The notes under the pieces were generated by a model. The model did not search any database. It was not told where the DNA came from and saw nothing but the letters and a program-made list of their open reading frames with translations. The position numbers were made by a program, and so were the translations under genes. 64,000 nucleotides of DNA from Neisseria animaloris. GTDB taxonomy: Bacteria > Pseudomonadota > Gammaproteobacteria > Burkholderiales > Neisseriaceae. This document shows positions 31,120-39,041 of the stretch, piece by piece (the first letter of the stretch is position 1; each line of letters opens with the position of its first letter). The stretch lies in the NCBI RefSeq assembly GCF_900637855.1, contig NZ_LR134440.1:1612001-1676000 (forward strand). The letters run 5' to 3'.

Positions 31120-31917
31120 TTATTTGCCTGATTTCATACCGCCTTTGCCTAGATATTTCTGTATCGCCTGATAATCTGCCGAATTTTCCGGCGGCGATTT
31201 GTCCGGCTTCCGCTTCGCCTGTTCATCGCGCTGCCGCTCTTTTGCAGCTGCCTCGTATTCTCGTCGCGTGCGTTCTTCCTGTGCTTTCAGATCGCTTTCA
31301 GACGGCCTACCGGTTTGTTTTTGGTTGGGCGGGAAAAAACCCAGCCAGCCTTTGAGAATGGCCATCTCCATAATCGGGCGAAGATCGAGATTTTGATTGT
31401 GGAGTGCCGCCAGTTGCTTGATGGCGGCTTTCTTTGCACCCGTACCCGCTTTTTTTCCTGCCTCTGCACGCATATCCAAATACTTATGCCACAAATCGAG
31501 CGGAATAAACATCGGCAGGCGGTAGTTGTCGCGGTCGTATTGATAACGGCTGTTCGCCTCGGGAACGGGGATGCCCCGCAATTCGTAGATTTTGGCCAAC
31601 AGAACCTCGCGGTTGAGATACCAGTGCATCCTGCCGTGGACACCGCCACGCCGGTATTGCACCAAGCCGAGCTTGAGCAGGGTGCGGCGCACCTTTTCAT
31701 AGCCACGCCGTGTTAGACCGAGTTCCTGCTTCAAATCCGCAGCGGTCTTGTAGAGCCAGCCGCACCGCTTCGGCTCTTTATCGGCCACGTCGCTCCACCA
31801 AAACAGATTGGAAAGAAACGATGCAGCCTGAAAATCATGTGCGCACACAGGCATAAACTCGTCATAGACTTGGACGAATTTTTCGGTTAGGAGTGGGCGC
31901 AGTTCTGAAATAAGCAT
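31120..31917 (-). CDS. Winged-helix, replication-initiator-like protein
   Basis: This 265-residue protein has an N-terminal winged-helix-like region (KTAADLKQELGLTRRGYEKVRRTLLKLG, about residues 57-85). Such regions occur in plasmid and phage replication proteins. The C-terminus is Lys/Arg/Glu-rich (ERTRREYEAAAKERQRDEQ). It lies beside the possible oriV and under the Cro-like gene, where early replication genes usually sit. A Rep role is therefore likely but not proven; a transcriptional regulator is the alternative. Confidence 0.6.
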   Translation of the reverse strand: MLISELRPLLTEKFVQVYDEFMPVCAHDFQAASFLSNLFWWSDVADKEPKRCGWLYKTAADLKQELGLTRRGYEKVRRTLLKLGLVQYRRGGVHGRMHWYLNREVLLAKIYELRGIPVPEANSRYQYDRDNYRLPMFIPLDLWHKYLDMRAEAGKKAGTGAKKAAIKQLAALHNQNLDLRPIMEMAILKGWLGFFPPNQKQTGRPSESDLKAQEERTRREYEAAAKERQRDEQAKRKPDKSPPENSADYQAIQKYLGKGGMKSGK

Positions 31918-31933
31918 GGAAAGCCACTCTCGT

Positions 31934-32143
31934 TTACGGCTTCTTTGCTTTTAAGACTTCTTGTACTTGATATAGACGGGGATTTATTTTTAGTTTACCA
32001 CCCGTCATCCTTTGAATGCGATATGCCTGTTTTTCGGGGACTATCTCTTTCCACTGAGTAACTGCTGAAGGGCTAATACCTAACGCCCTTGCTACCGCGA
32101 TTTTAGTTCCATAAAAGTCGATAACATCTTTCGTAAGCATCAT
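31934..32143 (-). CDS. Cro-like repressor
   Basis: This 69-residue helix-turn-helix protein has DFYGTKIAVARALGISPSAV, then TQWKEIVPEKQAYRIQRMTG, typical of phage Cro/YdaS-type proteins. It is divergent from an S24-type repressor across a region with three repeated operators, as in lambdoid switches. It probably controls the leftward Rep-like gene. Confidence 0.8.
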   Translation of the reverse strand: MMLTKDVIDFYGTKIAVARALGISPSAVTQWKEIVPEKQAYRIQRMTGGKLKINPRLYQVQEVLKAKKP

Positions 32144-32156
32144 TGAACTTTCTTTT

Positions 32157-32219
32157 TTAAGTTTGCTTAAATTATATGTATAAAGAACACTTAAATCAAC
32201 ATCAGTTAAGATAACTTAA
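32157..32219. promoter_or_regulatory. Three operators of the Cro/repressor switch
   Basis: Motif TTAAG-N4-CTTAA occurs at 32157-32170, 32181-32194 (TAAAG, one mismatch) and 32206-32219. Steps are 24 and 25 bp, like lambda OR1-3, between the divergent genes. Confidence 0.8.
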
Positions 32220-32255
32220 ACCTTGAAAAATTGAGAGTTGGATTTGATTGTGCAG

Positions 32256-32888
32256 ATGAAAACTATCGGTGAGCGAATTCGTAAACTTAGAAAAGATATG
32301 AATTTGACCCAACAAGATTTGGCGAAAAAATTGAAGGATGTATCCCACGTTGCTATCTCACAGTGGGAATCAAATACAACCAAACCTAATGCTGAAAATT
32401 TATATGAGTTGTCAGTTTTATTTGGTTGTGATTTTGGTTGGCTTTTAAAAGGCGGTGAAGGAGATACTACAAACGCAAAACTAATCTCAAGCATTACCGC
32501 CACACAAATTCCTCTTTTGAGCTACGATGACATTAGAAATCTTGATGTTGCAACTCCTTTTATACCAATAACAGGAGACTTCATCATGAGTGAACTGAAA
32601 AATTCAGAATCAACATTCGCTTTTACTTTAAAAGGCGATTCAATGGCTAACGAGTTTTTAGAAGGAGATACTATTTTCATTGATATTGCTGTGAAACCCG
32701 AGCCTGGCGAGTTTGTATTAGCACGAGTTGGAGATGATGTATTGTTCAGAAAATATAAAATTGACAATATTGGGCAGTTCAGTCTTCAGCCATTAAATCT
32801 TGACTACCCAACTATCTCTTCAAATGAAGCAGAAATTCAGATCATCGGAATATTAGTTGAGCATAGAATTTATCGAAGAAAAAGATGA
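32256..32888 (+). CDS. S24-family (CI/LexA-like) self-cleaving repressor
   Basis: This 210-residue protein has an N-terminal HTH (TQQDLAKKLKDVSHVAISQW) and a C-terminal S24 peptidase domain. The nucleophile block is FTLKGDSMANEFLEGD and the Lys block is DDVLFRKYK. Such repressors autocleave after DNA damage and release mobile-element excision and transfer genes. The start is uncertain: ATG 32256 is chosen, but TTG 32238 and 32244 are possible. It is divergent from the Cro-like gene; more operator copies lie downstream at 33060-33107. Confidence 0.88.
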   Translation: MKTIGERIRKLRKDMNLTQQDLAKKLKDVSHVAISQWESNTTKPNAENLYELSVLFGCDFGWLLKGGEGDTTNAKLISSITATQIPLLSYDDIRNLDVATPFIPITGDFIMSELKNSESTFAFTLKGDSMANEFLEGDTIFIDIAVKPEPGEFVLARVGDDVLFRKYKIDNIGQFSLQPLNLDYPTISSNEAEIQIIGILVEHRIYRRKR

Positions 32889-32987
32889 ATTTAACTTCAA
32901 TTAGATTCCATGTCCATCTAAATTCTGTAATTTCAATGACTTAAAATCACTTTTTTATCATATTCATAAATATTGATTCTTTTATAG

Positions 32988-33013
32988 CCGTCTAAATCAC
33001 TTTAGGCGGCTTA
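32988..33013 (+). terminator. Hairpin after the repressor gene
   Basis: AGCCGTCTAAA and TTTAGGCGGCT form a degenerate uptake-sequence hairpin. Confidence 0.55.
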
Positions 33014-33059
33014 TTTATTTATCAAATTTCCTTTTTTTTCAGATAGATATGTTTATAAT

Positions 33060-33107
33060 TTAAGTATTCTTAAAATAATTCTTGCGATTAAATTTAAGTT
33101 ATCTTAA
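33060..33107. promoter_or_regulatory. Two further repressor operators
   Basis: TTAAG-TATT-CTTAA at 33060-33073 and TTAAG-TTAT-CTTAA at 33094-33107, 34 bp apart, upstream of a structured transcript-like region. Confidence 0.75.
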
Positions 33108-33119
33108 AATTAAGTCAAC

Positions 33120-33600
33120 GGGTAATACCGAATAGTTCTTTAACAACTCGAAATCGTAGCAACCGGCCTTCGGAGCCGTGCCGTTCCTTATTTGAAAACC
33201 AATGCGGGCTTCACTCAGGAACAACGCGGCAGGCGTAGAAAAGGCTTCGAGCCTTTGGGTAAGCAAAACCGCTGAAACGGTGGGAGCACAAACGGTTGCT
33301 GGCGGCATTCAACACGCCACCAAAAGAAAAGCCGCGCATCCGGGTAGCGCAATGGCGTCCGGTAACAGGCGGCTGTTGAACGTATTTAACAATCGGGGCG
33401 TATCCCCGATGCGGAGCGATAATCTACGGACAAGCTCCAAACTACATACTGATTTTTTGAGGCTGCCTCTTGACGGGCAGATTCAGGGCTTTAAGCCTTT
33501 TAGTGTGCCGATGACGCACACTCTTTAGAAGACGGTCTCGTACACCGTCTTAGGTCTGTACCTAGACCCAAGCCCGTTTGTTAAAGCGGGCTTCCGTGTG
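33120..33600 (+). ncRNA. Structured region under repressor control; possible Ash-like ORF or RNA
   Basis: This GC-rich stretch has many inverted repeats and ends in three hairpins: AAGACGGT/ACCGTCTT (33531-33553), GGTCT/AGACC (33554-33569) and AAGCCCG/CGGGCTT (33571-33594). It contains an open frame 33202-33528 (108 codons, no clear ribosome-binding site) including GGIQHATKR. That block recalls proteins named Ash in P4-like elements, where the region also makes a regulatory RNA. I cannot decide between protein and RNA. The two operators just upstream imply control by the S24 repressor. Confidence 0.4.
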
Positions 33601-33977
33601 GGTATTGTACACCTATTCAGCTTGGAAAGTAACTAAGGTTATTTTATGTATTATGGATGTTGGGATAAGGAGGTAGTATGGTTTAGGTTGATTTTCAGCA
33701 GGCCGTCTGAAAGATGATTTTCAGACGGCCTCACCATAACGAAGGTTAGGGCTGAATCCCGTTCGGCAGGGAGGATGCAGCAAGCGGCTCGGGTGTGGCC
33801 TCCGTTATGTTTTTTCGCACACCATAGTTCGCCTGTGGCAGGGCGTTAACGCATAAATCAGCCTTTGAGAGTTCGACCTGCTCCGGCCGAAAGGGGGTGG
33901 GAAGACGCTTACAGACCTCGCGATACCGGTTCGGGCGGGTGAAAGGCCCGCTTTTCTGCATTTATAAGGAGCTGTCG
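33601..33977. other. Intergenic stretch with uptake-sequence hairpin
   Basis: It contains an inverted uptake sequence at 33700-33731 and GC-rich stems from 33740 to 33965 (for example GGCCCGC near 33940), leading to the next gene's ribosome-binding site. No supported gene. Confidence 0.5.
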
Positions 33978-34280
33978 ATGTTTCACGATTGGGTTTATTT
34001 TTCATCGTATGTTGTTGCCCTTGTTCTTTTTCTTATTTTTAACTCTTATATCGACGACCGTTTGGCCGGTGAGTCCAGACTTGTCGCCACTACCGTATTT
34101 CTTACCATTATTTCCCTCGTTATTTTTGCTCTGCACGAATGGCATGATGAAAAAGAGTGGGAGGTTTTTCGGCAAAGAAACCGTTGTGAGGTCATGGACA
34201 AAAAAATCGACTTTCCGCTCAACGGAGAATATGGCAAAACTGCTTACCTGTGCAGCAATAATTTTGTTTATTGGCGTTAA
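33978..34280 (+). CDS. Small membrane protein, 100 aa
   Basis: This protein is not recognised. The first half has two hydrophobic helices (WVYFSSYVVALVLFLIF and LVATTVFLTIISLVIFAL). The rest is a charged cytoplasmic or periplasmic part. AAGGAG lies eight bases before the ATG. It converges with the next leftward gene, only two bases apart. Confidence 0.6.
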   Translation: MFHDWVYFSSYVVALVLFLIFNSYIDDRLAGESRLVATTVFLTIISLVIFALHEWHDEKEWEVFRQRNRCEVMDKKIDFPLNGEYGKTAYLCSNNFVYWR

Positions 34281-34281
34281 G

Positions 34282-34737
34282 TTATACGATTAAAACCTCT
34301 TCTTCTATTATGGGAATCGAGCAGCTTGATTTATAAGGAAATGAGACGCTTTTGAATTTCAAGCGAAGCCAACGGTCTCTATTGGTTTTGGACACGGCAA
34401 ACCAAAAAAGGCAGGATTCGTCATCTGAAGACGACTTGGGGTTTATCCAATAACCTAAGTTTTCTTTCTTCTTCGGCAGAAGATTGACGGGGATTCTCGG
34501 ACTGTAAATGCCTTGCCCGTAGTCGATAATCGTACATTTTTCCATACAGGCTGTTTTTATACTGTAAAAATGATAACCGTGCTTGAGCCTTTCCATTTCT
34601 ATAACGATTATGTCTTCATGAAAACCTTTTGTTACCGAAACAATTCTTATGCTTGGCTTTACTCTGTGCCGGTAGTTGATAAAACTTAAAACGATTGCAG
34701 ACAGCGACAGAATCAAGCTGATCCATTCAATGTTCAT
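34282..34737 (-). CDS. Membrane-anchored protein, 151 aa
   Basis: This protein is not recognised. One N-terminal hydrophobic helix (WISLILSLSAIVLSFINY) is followed by a soluble beta-rich part with CLFWFAVSKTNRDRWLRL. GGAAACG lies before the ATG. Function is unknown; it is convergent with the preceding gene. Confidence 0.6.
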   Translation of the reverse strand: MNIEWISLILSLSAIVLSFINYRHRVKPSIRIVSVTKGFHEDIIVIEMERLKHGYHFYSIKTACMEKCTIIDYGQGIYSPRIPVNLLPKKKENLGYWINPKSSSDDESCLFWFAVSKTNRDRWLRLKFKSVSFPYKSSCSIPIIEEEVLIV

Positions 34738-34815
34738 GGGCGTTTCCTGTTTTGTGTAAAGAGAAGACGTGGAAATCCAATCTTAACACGGACATTGAAA
34801 CGCCCGCCTTACCGT

Positions 34816-34856
34816 AAAGGCCGTCTGAAACCATGATTTTCAGACGGCCTTTTTTA
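34816..34856. terminator. Inverted uptake-sequence terminator
   Basis: AAAGGCCGTCTGAAA and its inverse repeat, followed by six T. Confidence 0.7.
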
Positions 34857-34890
34857 TTTACCAACTTTTTTATGTAAAAGGAGAACGACT

Positions 34891-35073
34891 ATGTTCAATA
34901 TACAAATCAGTAAGCCTGTGCCGGTATCGGTAATCGGCACTTATGATTCGCTCGAGGCTGCGTCAAAGCAGGTTGATCTGTTTATGCGGGGAAACGATCC
35001 CGATGCCTGCGCCAATATCGTGCAGTCCGAAAAAGGAACCGGCTACACAGTCCAGGCTGTGAAGTGGCAATAA
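34891..35073 (+). CDS. Small hypothetical protein, 60 aa
   Basis: This soluble short protein begins MFNIQISKPVPVSVIGTYDS. AAAAGGAG precedes the ATG and the frame is complete. It is followed by a short hairpin (AAACCGCTTTG...AAAGCGG). No family is recognised. Confidence 0.6.
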   Translation: MFNIQISKPVPVSVIGTYDSLEAASKQVDLFMRGNDPDACANIVQSEKGTGYTVQAVKWQ

Positions 35074-35166
35074 AAAACCGCTTTGTTTCCAAAGCGGCCT
35101 GTTTAATTTAAAAGGGATAAAACCATAGGGGTATGGCGATTATCCTTTTCTTGCGGAGACATGTCA

Positions 35167-35697
35167 ATGAAGAAAATTTTTGCAGTTTCGGCGGCGGTTG
35201 CCGCTTTTGTTTCATTCCCTGCTCAGGCATCCGATGTATTGACGGGTGATACCCGCTTGGCCTGCGAAGCTGTTTTATGTTTATCCAGCGGAGACAGGCC
35301 GTCTGAATGTGAACCGTCTATCAGGCGGTATTTCTCCATCAAACATAAACGCTTACACAAAACTTTGCAGGCGCGTAAGGATTTCTTAAATCTTTGTCCG
35401 TCGAGCCATGAAGGGCAAATGCCTGATTTGGTAAACGCATTGGTCAACGGTGCCGGCCGTTGTGATGCAAGCGAATTGAATCGTGTAATGAGATCAACCT
35501 ATACCGTCCAAAAATATGTGCCTCACGGTAAAGGTGGACGAGACGGTTGGTATGATACGGTACACATCTCATACGTCAAAAATTCAAAACCCAGTTACTG
35601 CCGGGCATATTTCGACCACGAATGGACGACTACCGGCGACAAAGTCAAATATGTTGGCACTGAAAAAGAAGGCGGTCGTTGGGTAGATGTGAAATAG
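35167..35697 (+). CDS. trbM: TrbM-family conjugal transfer protein
   Basis: This 176-residue secreted protein has a signal peptide (KKIFAVSAAVAAFVSFPAQA) and the TrbM signature DVLTGDTRLACEAVLCLSSG, then RPSECEPSIRRYFSIKHKRL. Several cysteines suggest disulfide bonds in the periplasm. TrbM accompanies IncP-type and related conjugation systems. I chose the ATG at 35167, eight bases after GGAG; the ATG at 35161 is too close. Confidence 0.88.
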   Translation: MKKIFAVSAAVAAFVSFPAQASDVLTGDTRLACEAVLCLSSGDRPSECEPSIRRYFSIKHKRLHKTLQARKDFLNLCPSSHEGQMPDLVNALVNGAGRCDASELNRVMRSTYTVQKYVPHGKGGRDGWYDTVHISYVKNSKPSYCRAYFDHEWTTTGDKVKYVGTEKEGGRWVDVK

Positions 35698-35749
35698 TTC
35701 ACTCGGCTCCGGTTTCATTCCTCCATCCAACCCTACCGGAGCAACTTCA

Positions 35750-35783
35750 ACCGGCGGAGTTAGCATTCTCCGCCGGTCTTTTT
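35750..35783 (+). terminator. Terminator after trbM
   Basis: ACCGGCGGAG pairs with CTCCGCCGGT and is followed by a T run. Confidence 0.75.
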
Positions 35784-35866
35784 ACAGACTAAAGCGCGCC
35801 TGATTTAAGGCGTTTTTTAATGTGTAAAAAGATTGGTCGATAGGCCGTTTTAAAAAAGGAAATAAA

Positions 35867-36631
35867 ATGAAAGAAGCACATTTGATTGTCCAGGGCAAGG
35901 GTGGAGTTGGTAAATCGTTTACAGCCATGATTATTGCCCAATTTTTGGCTGTTGAAGGAAAAAATGAGGTTCCAGTTGTTTGCTTCGATACCGACCCGGT
36001 AAACCAAACTTTTAGCAGGTATGCTTCACTGAAACCTGAAATCATTAACATCCTTACAGCAGACAATACTATTGATACCCGTATGTTTGATGGTTTGATT
36101 GAAAAGCTAATTGAAACTGATGGCATTGCAGTAGTGGACAACGGGGCAGCAACGTTTGTACCACTAATGAGTTACATGGCTGAAAACCATGTGGACGAAT
36201 TACTGAAAGAAAACGGTGTGCGTCTGATTCTCCATGTGCCGATTATGGGCGGACAAGCATTGGAAGATTGTGTTGTAGGTTTATCTCAAACCATCAATGC
36301 CATAGATGCAGATGTTGTTGTTTGGTTGAATGAATATAACGGTGCTATTAAATCTTCCGATAACAAGGTATTTACTGATTTTTCGGTTTATAAAGACAAT
36401 AAGTCCAAGATTATTGGGGTTATTAAAGTCGCGCATCGTAATCCTGATACTTACGAAAAAGATATTCAGGCTATGACTTCAGCAAATCTAACCTTTGCTG
36501 AAATTGAGGCATCGTCAGATTGGGGCATCATGCCACGCCAACGCTTGCGTACTGTAAAACGCGACTTATTCGCACAACTAAAAAATCTTCCCATTTGGGT
36601 GAATCAGCAAAACGGTGCGGCCGATGAGTAG
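35867..36631 (+). CDS. ParA/StbB/TraL-like ATPase
   Basis: This 254-residue deviant-Walker ATPase has a P-loop HLIVQGKGGVGKSFTAMI near residue 15 and switch residues FDTDPVNQ. It resembles IncP TraL and R388-type StbB, which link element maintenance with transfer. AAAAGGAAA precedes the ATG. It overlaps the TraM-like gene by 8 bp, so they form a unit, as in RP4 traK-traL-traM. Here the traK-like gene lies about 6 kb away, which splits that unit. Confidence 0.8.
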   Translation: MKEAHLIVQGKGGVGKSFTAMIIAQFLAVEGKNEVPVVCFDTDPVNQTFSRYASLKPEIINILTADNTIDTRMFDGLIEKLIETDGIAVVDNGAATFVPLMSYMAENHVDELLKENGVRLILHVPIMGGQALEDCVVGLSQTINAIDADVVVWLNEYNGAIKSSDNKVFTDFSVYKDNKSKIIGVIKVAHRNPDTYEKDIQAMTSANLTFAEIEASSDWGIMPRQRLRTVKRDLFAQLKNLPIWVNQQNGAADE

Positions 36632-37055
36632 TGAAACTGACCACATCATATCTGAAGTATTCCGCCTTACAGGTCTTCGTATTTCCAAAGATGATCCGGT
36701 AATGGCGGTTCTTCTGATGCAACAACAGATGTTTGATGAATCTTTTGCACAGCTTTCTTCACATCAGGAGCAAGCCGCCGAAGCTATTGCCACCCATGCC
36801 GAAAACATCACGGTAGCCGCCGCAAAACTTGAAACCTACCGCGAGCAGCTTTTGGTTGAGCTGGCTCAACAAGCCAGCAATCAGATAAAAGAAACTGAAG
36901 ATCGTGTTTATGCGTCGGTTTCTAAACGTGTTATTGAGGACGTAGAGGCTGCTAATGCAGCCTTTATAGATAGCATGAAAAAGCTGTTGATGCTTGTTTC
37001 TGCCGCATGGGGTATAGGATTACTACTTCTTTTAGTAGTTTTGAATCTTAAATAA
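36624..37055 (+). CDS. TraM/StbC-like coiled-coil membrane protein
   Basis: This 143-residue protein starts SSETDHIISEVFRLTGLRIS, then shows FDESFAQLSSHQEQAAEAIA coiled-coil-like heptads, and ends in one membrane helix (LLMLVSAAWGIGLLLLLVVL). This is the layout of IncP TraM/StbC partners of the ATPase. I chose the ATG at 36624 inside the ATPase end, over a GTG at 36615. Confidence 0.75.
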   Translation: MSSETDHIISEVFRLTGLRISKDDPVMAVLLMQQQMFDESFAQLSSHQEQAAEAIATHAENITVAAAKLETYREQLLVELAQQASNQIKETEDRVYASVSKRVIEDVEAANAAFIDSMKKLLMLVSAAWGIGLLLLLVVLNLK

Positions 37056-37080
37056 ACATTATTGGTATAGGGAGTAAAGT

Positions 37081-37296
37081 ATGAGAGTCGCTATAATCCT
37101 TGTTATGTTATTGGCGGGCATCGTTTTTACTATTGTTTTATTAGACAGTGTTTTAAGCATTGCAAATGGAGAATCAGATTGGGGCAGTGAAACATTTAAG
37201 ATGTGGTTAGTAGGCGGAATTTTTGCATTTATGGTGTTAGGTTCTTGGCTTGCAATTTATACAAATCGTTTGATGACAAAAAGATCAGAAAAATAG
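37081..37296 (+). CDS. Small two-helix membrane protein, 71 aa
   Basis: Two hydrophobic helices (VAIILVMLLAGIVFTIVLLD and WLVGGIFAFMVLGSWLAIY) are separated by a short acidic loop. AGGGAG precedes the ATG. It follows the TraM-like gene in the same direction. Function is unknown. Confidence 0.6.
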   Translation: MRVAIILVMLLAGIVFTIVLLDSVLSIANGESDWGSETFKMWLVGGIFAFMVLGSWLAIYTNRLMTKRSEK

Positions 37297-37342
37297 TTCA
37301 ACCATTTTGGCTCTTTGTTTTGAGATTACTTGGAGAATCATC

Positions 37343-37600
37343 ATGCTGAGTGATGCTACACCTATTGTCGGTACCATTAAGATACCGCCCGGCTTTACTC
37401 CGCCCGAAAACAACTACCCGCACTACCGGCTGTTGCCGGTACAAACAGAAACAGGCAGATTTTACTGCCTGTTTTTTTACGTCAGCCCCAGGATTTTTTT
37501 GATACTTGAGCCGAAAATAAAACGGCATCTTGCTATCGGAAAACTGGCCGAATTTCTGAAAACAGCAACGTACACGGTGTATGAAACAGTATATGAGTGA
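37343..37600 (+). CDS. Hypothetical protein, 85 aa
   Basis: This soluble protein contains PPGFTPPENNYPHYRLLPVQ and RFYCLFFYVSPRIFLILEP. I chose the ATG at 37343 because TGGAG lies seven bases before it. It precedes the excisionase-like gene by seven bases. No family is recognised. Confidence 0.55.
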   Translation: MLSDATPIVGTIKIPPGFTPPENNYPHYRLLPVQTETGRFYCLFFYVSPRIFLILEPKIKRHLAIGKLAEFLKTATYTVYETVYE

Positions 37601-37606
37601 ACAGCT

Positions 37607-37936
37607 ATGAATACATATGATGTGGATGAAGCTGCTGAGTACTGCAAGTGTCACCCGGAAACAATACGGGAACATATCAGAGAGGGCAGATTAGTAGCAT
37701 CCAAGCCCGGTCGTAAATATTGTATAACCCAGTCTGCACTTGACGCATTTCTTCGTGGTTTGGAAAATGGGGAGTTGCAGGCTTCGCTCAAAAGTAGGAG
37801 TGAAGAAAAATGCCGATTTACAAACGAAACAATGGCATATGGTATGTTGACATCACAACGGCAGGCGGTCGTAGAATTCGACAGTCTGCTGGCACCAAAA
37901 TCAGGGAAGAAGCCCAAAAACTGCACGATAAACTAG
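37607..37936 (+). CDS. HTH excisionase-like DNA-binding protein
   Basis: This 109-residue protein has an N-terminal helix-turn-helix (TYDVDEAAEYCKCHPETIRE, then HIREGRLVASKPGRKYCI), the MerR/excisionase HTH_17 type. It lies just upstream of the integrase. Its last 43 codons run in another frame over the start of the integrase gene, so the C-terminus may be an accident of reading. The frame is intact. It may control excision direction. Confidence 0.75.
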   Translation: MNTYDVDEAAEYCKCHPETIREHIREGRLVASKPGRKYCITQSALDAFLRGLENGELQASLKSRSEEKCRFTNETMAYGMLTSQRQAVVEFDSLLAPKSGKKPKNCTIN

Positions 37937-38943
37937 CTTACGAGTTGTGGCAGCAGCAACACTTGGGGCAGAAACCTGTGCGACTGTGGGAAGAAGCGGC
38001 CGTCCGATGGATTAAGGAGCAAGGAGGTAAAAAGAAAAGTATTCGGGACGACATCAGCCGTTTACGCGGTTTGGGGAAATTCAAAGGCGTATTCCTGCAC
38101 CATCTGAACCGTGATTTCATCATGGACACCATCAGCGGCCTTAGCTGTTCGGACAGTACCAAAAACCGTTACCTTGCGTTGATCAGAGCCATTTTGAACA
38201 AGGCGGCGAAAGAATGGCAATGGTTGGACGATGTACCGAAAATCACGCTATACCGCGAAGCTAAACGGCGTATCCGCTGGCTTAACCGCACGGAAGCCCA
38301 AAGATTGGTCGCCGCATTGCCCGAATATATGGCGGACATGGCTTTGTTCAGTCTGAATACGGGCTTGCGGCAGCGGAATGTTTTGGAACTGAAGTGGGAA
38401 CAAATCAATCTGAGCCGAAAGACGGCATGGATTGATGCCGACGAAGCCAAAGCGGGGCGTGCCATAGGGGTTGCGTTGAATCAGACGGCACTCGGCGTGT
38501 TGGAAAAACAGATGGGCAAACACCCGTCTTTTGTTTTTACCTATCCGAACGGCCGTCCGGTGAAAAGCATCAGTTCGCGGATTTGGAAGAATGCGCTGGC
38601 AGAAGCGGGTATTACCGATTTTCGATGGCATGACTTGCGCCATACATGGGCAAGCTGGCTTGTTCAGGCAGGTGTCCCGCTGGCTGCGTTGCAGGAGATG
38701 GGCGGTTGGGAGAGCATCAGTATGGTGCAGCGGTATGCCCATCTCGCTCCCGAACATCTGCACGAACATGCTGCATTATTGGACGGTGCCGGTCTAGATC
38801 ATGGCACAAATTTGGCACATCCCAGGATAGGCGGTGGCAAAGAAAAAAGCCTAAACGTTTGTTTAGGCTTGGAAAATGTGGTGGGTCGTGAAGGATTCGA
38901 ACCTTCGACCAACGGATTAAAAGTCCGCTGCTCTACCGGCTGA
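37810..38943 (+). CDS. int: Tyrosine-recombinase integrase of the ICE
   Basis: This 377-residue site-specific recombinase has box I TGLRQRNVLELKW, box II HDLRHTWASW and the catalytic tyrosine in QRYAHLAPEHL. AGGAG lies before the ATG. The end of the frame (FEPSTNGLKVRCSTG) is antisense tRNA-Lys, so the gene runs into the attachment site. Phage-type integrases often read this way when they target tRNA 3' ends. The last roughly 20 residues are therefore set by the target and may change after excision. The real recombinase core ends near residue 320. Confidence 0.93.
   Translation: MPIYKRNNGIWYVDITTAGGRRIRQSAGTKIREEAQKLHDKLAYELWQQQHLGQKPVRLWEEAAVRWIKEQGGKKKSIRDDISRLRGLGKFKGVFLHHLNRDFIMDTISGLSCSDSTKNRYLALIRAILNKAAKEWQWLDDVPKITLYREAKRRIRWLNRTEAQRLVAALPEYMADMALFSLNTGLRQRNVLELKWEQINLSRKTAWIDADEAKAGRAIGVALNQTALGVLEKQMGKHPSFVFTYPNGRPVKSISSRIWKNALAEAGITDFRWHDLRHTWASWLVQAGVPLAALQEMGGWESISMVQRYAHLAPEHLHEHAALLDGAGLDHGTNLAHPRIGGGKEKSLNVCLGLENVVGREGFEPSTNGLKVRCSTG
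38845..38872 (-). terminator. Terminator of tRNA-Lys, inside the integrase frame
   Basis: On the minus strand AAGCCTAAAC pairs with GTTTAGGCTT, followed by six T, just downstream of the tRNA. Confidence 0.7.
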
Positions 38944-38954
38944 GCTAACGACCC
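38879..38954 (-). tRNA. tRNA-Lys (TTT), ICE attachment site
   Basis: Cloverleaf with anticodon TTT, GGGTCGT/ACGACCC acceptor and encoded CCA at 38879-38881. The integrase lies on its 3' side. It differs from the copy at 44250 only at acceptor position 69 (A here, G there), so its last bases may come from the element. Confidence 0.95.
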
Positions 38955-39005
38955 GAAGAATTGGAATAGTACAGCGGTTAATTTTATATGTCAATCTTTT
39001 TTAAA

Positions 39006-39035
39006 AGGCCGTCTGAAAAATTTTTCAGACGGCCT
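39006..39035. terminator. Perfect 30-bp inverted uptake-sequence terminator
   Basis: AGGCCGTCTGAAAAA and its exact reverse complement; ends the two-component operon. Confidence 0.75.
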
Positions 39036-39041
39036 CCGGTT

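Noticed and set aside
31626..31634. CATCCTGC also matches the P-type nick consensus
   Set aside because: It lies inside the Rep-like coding region with no hairpin. The 8-base degenerate motif is expected several times by chance in 64 kb.
33646..33717. 23-codon frame starting MYYGCWDKEVV
   Set aside because: No ribosome-binding site, and it ends within an uptake-sequence hairpin.
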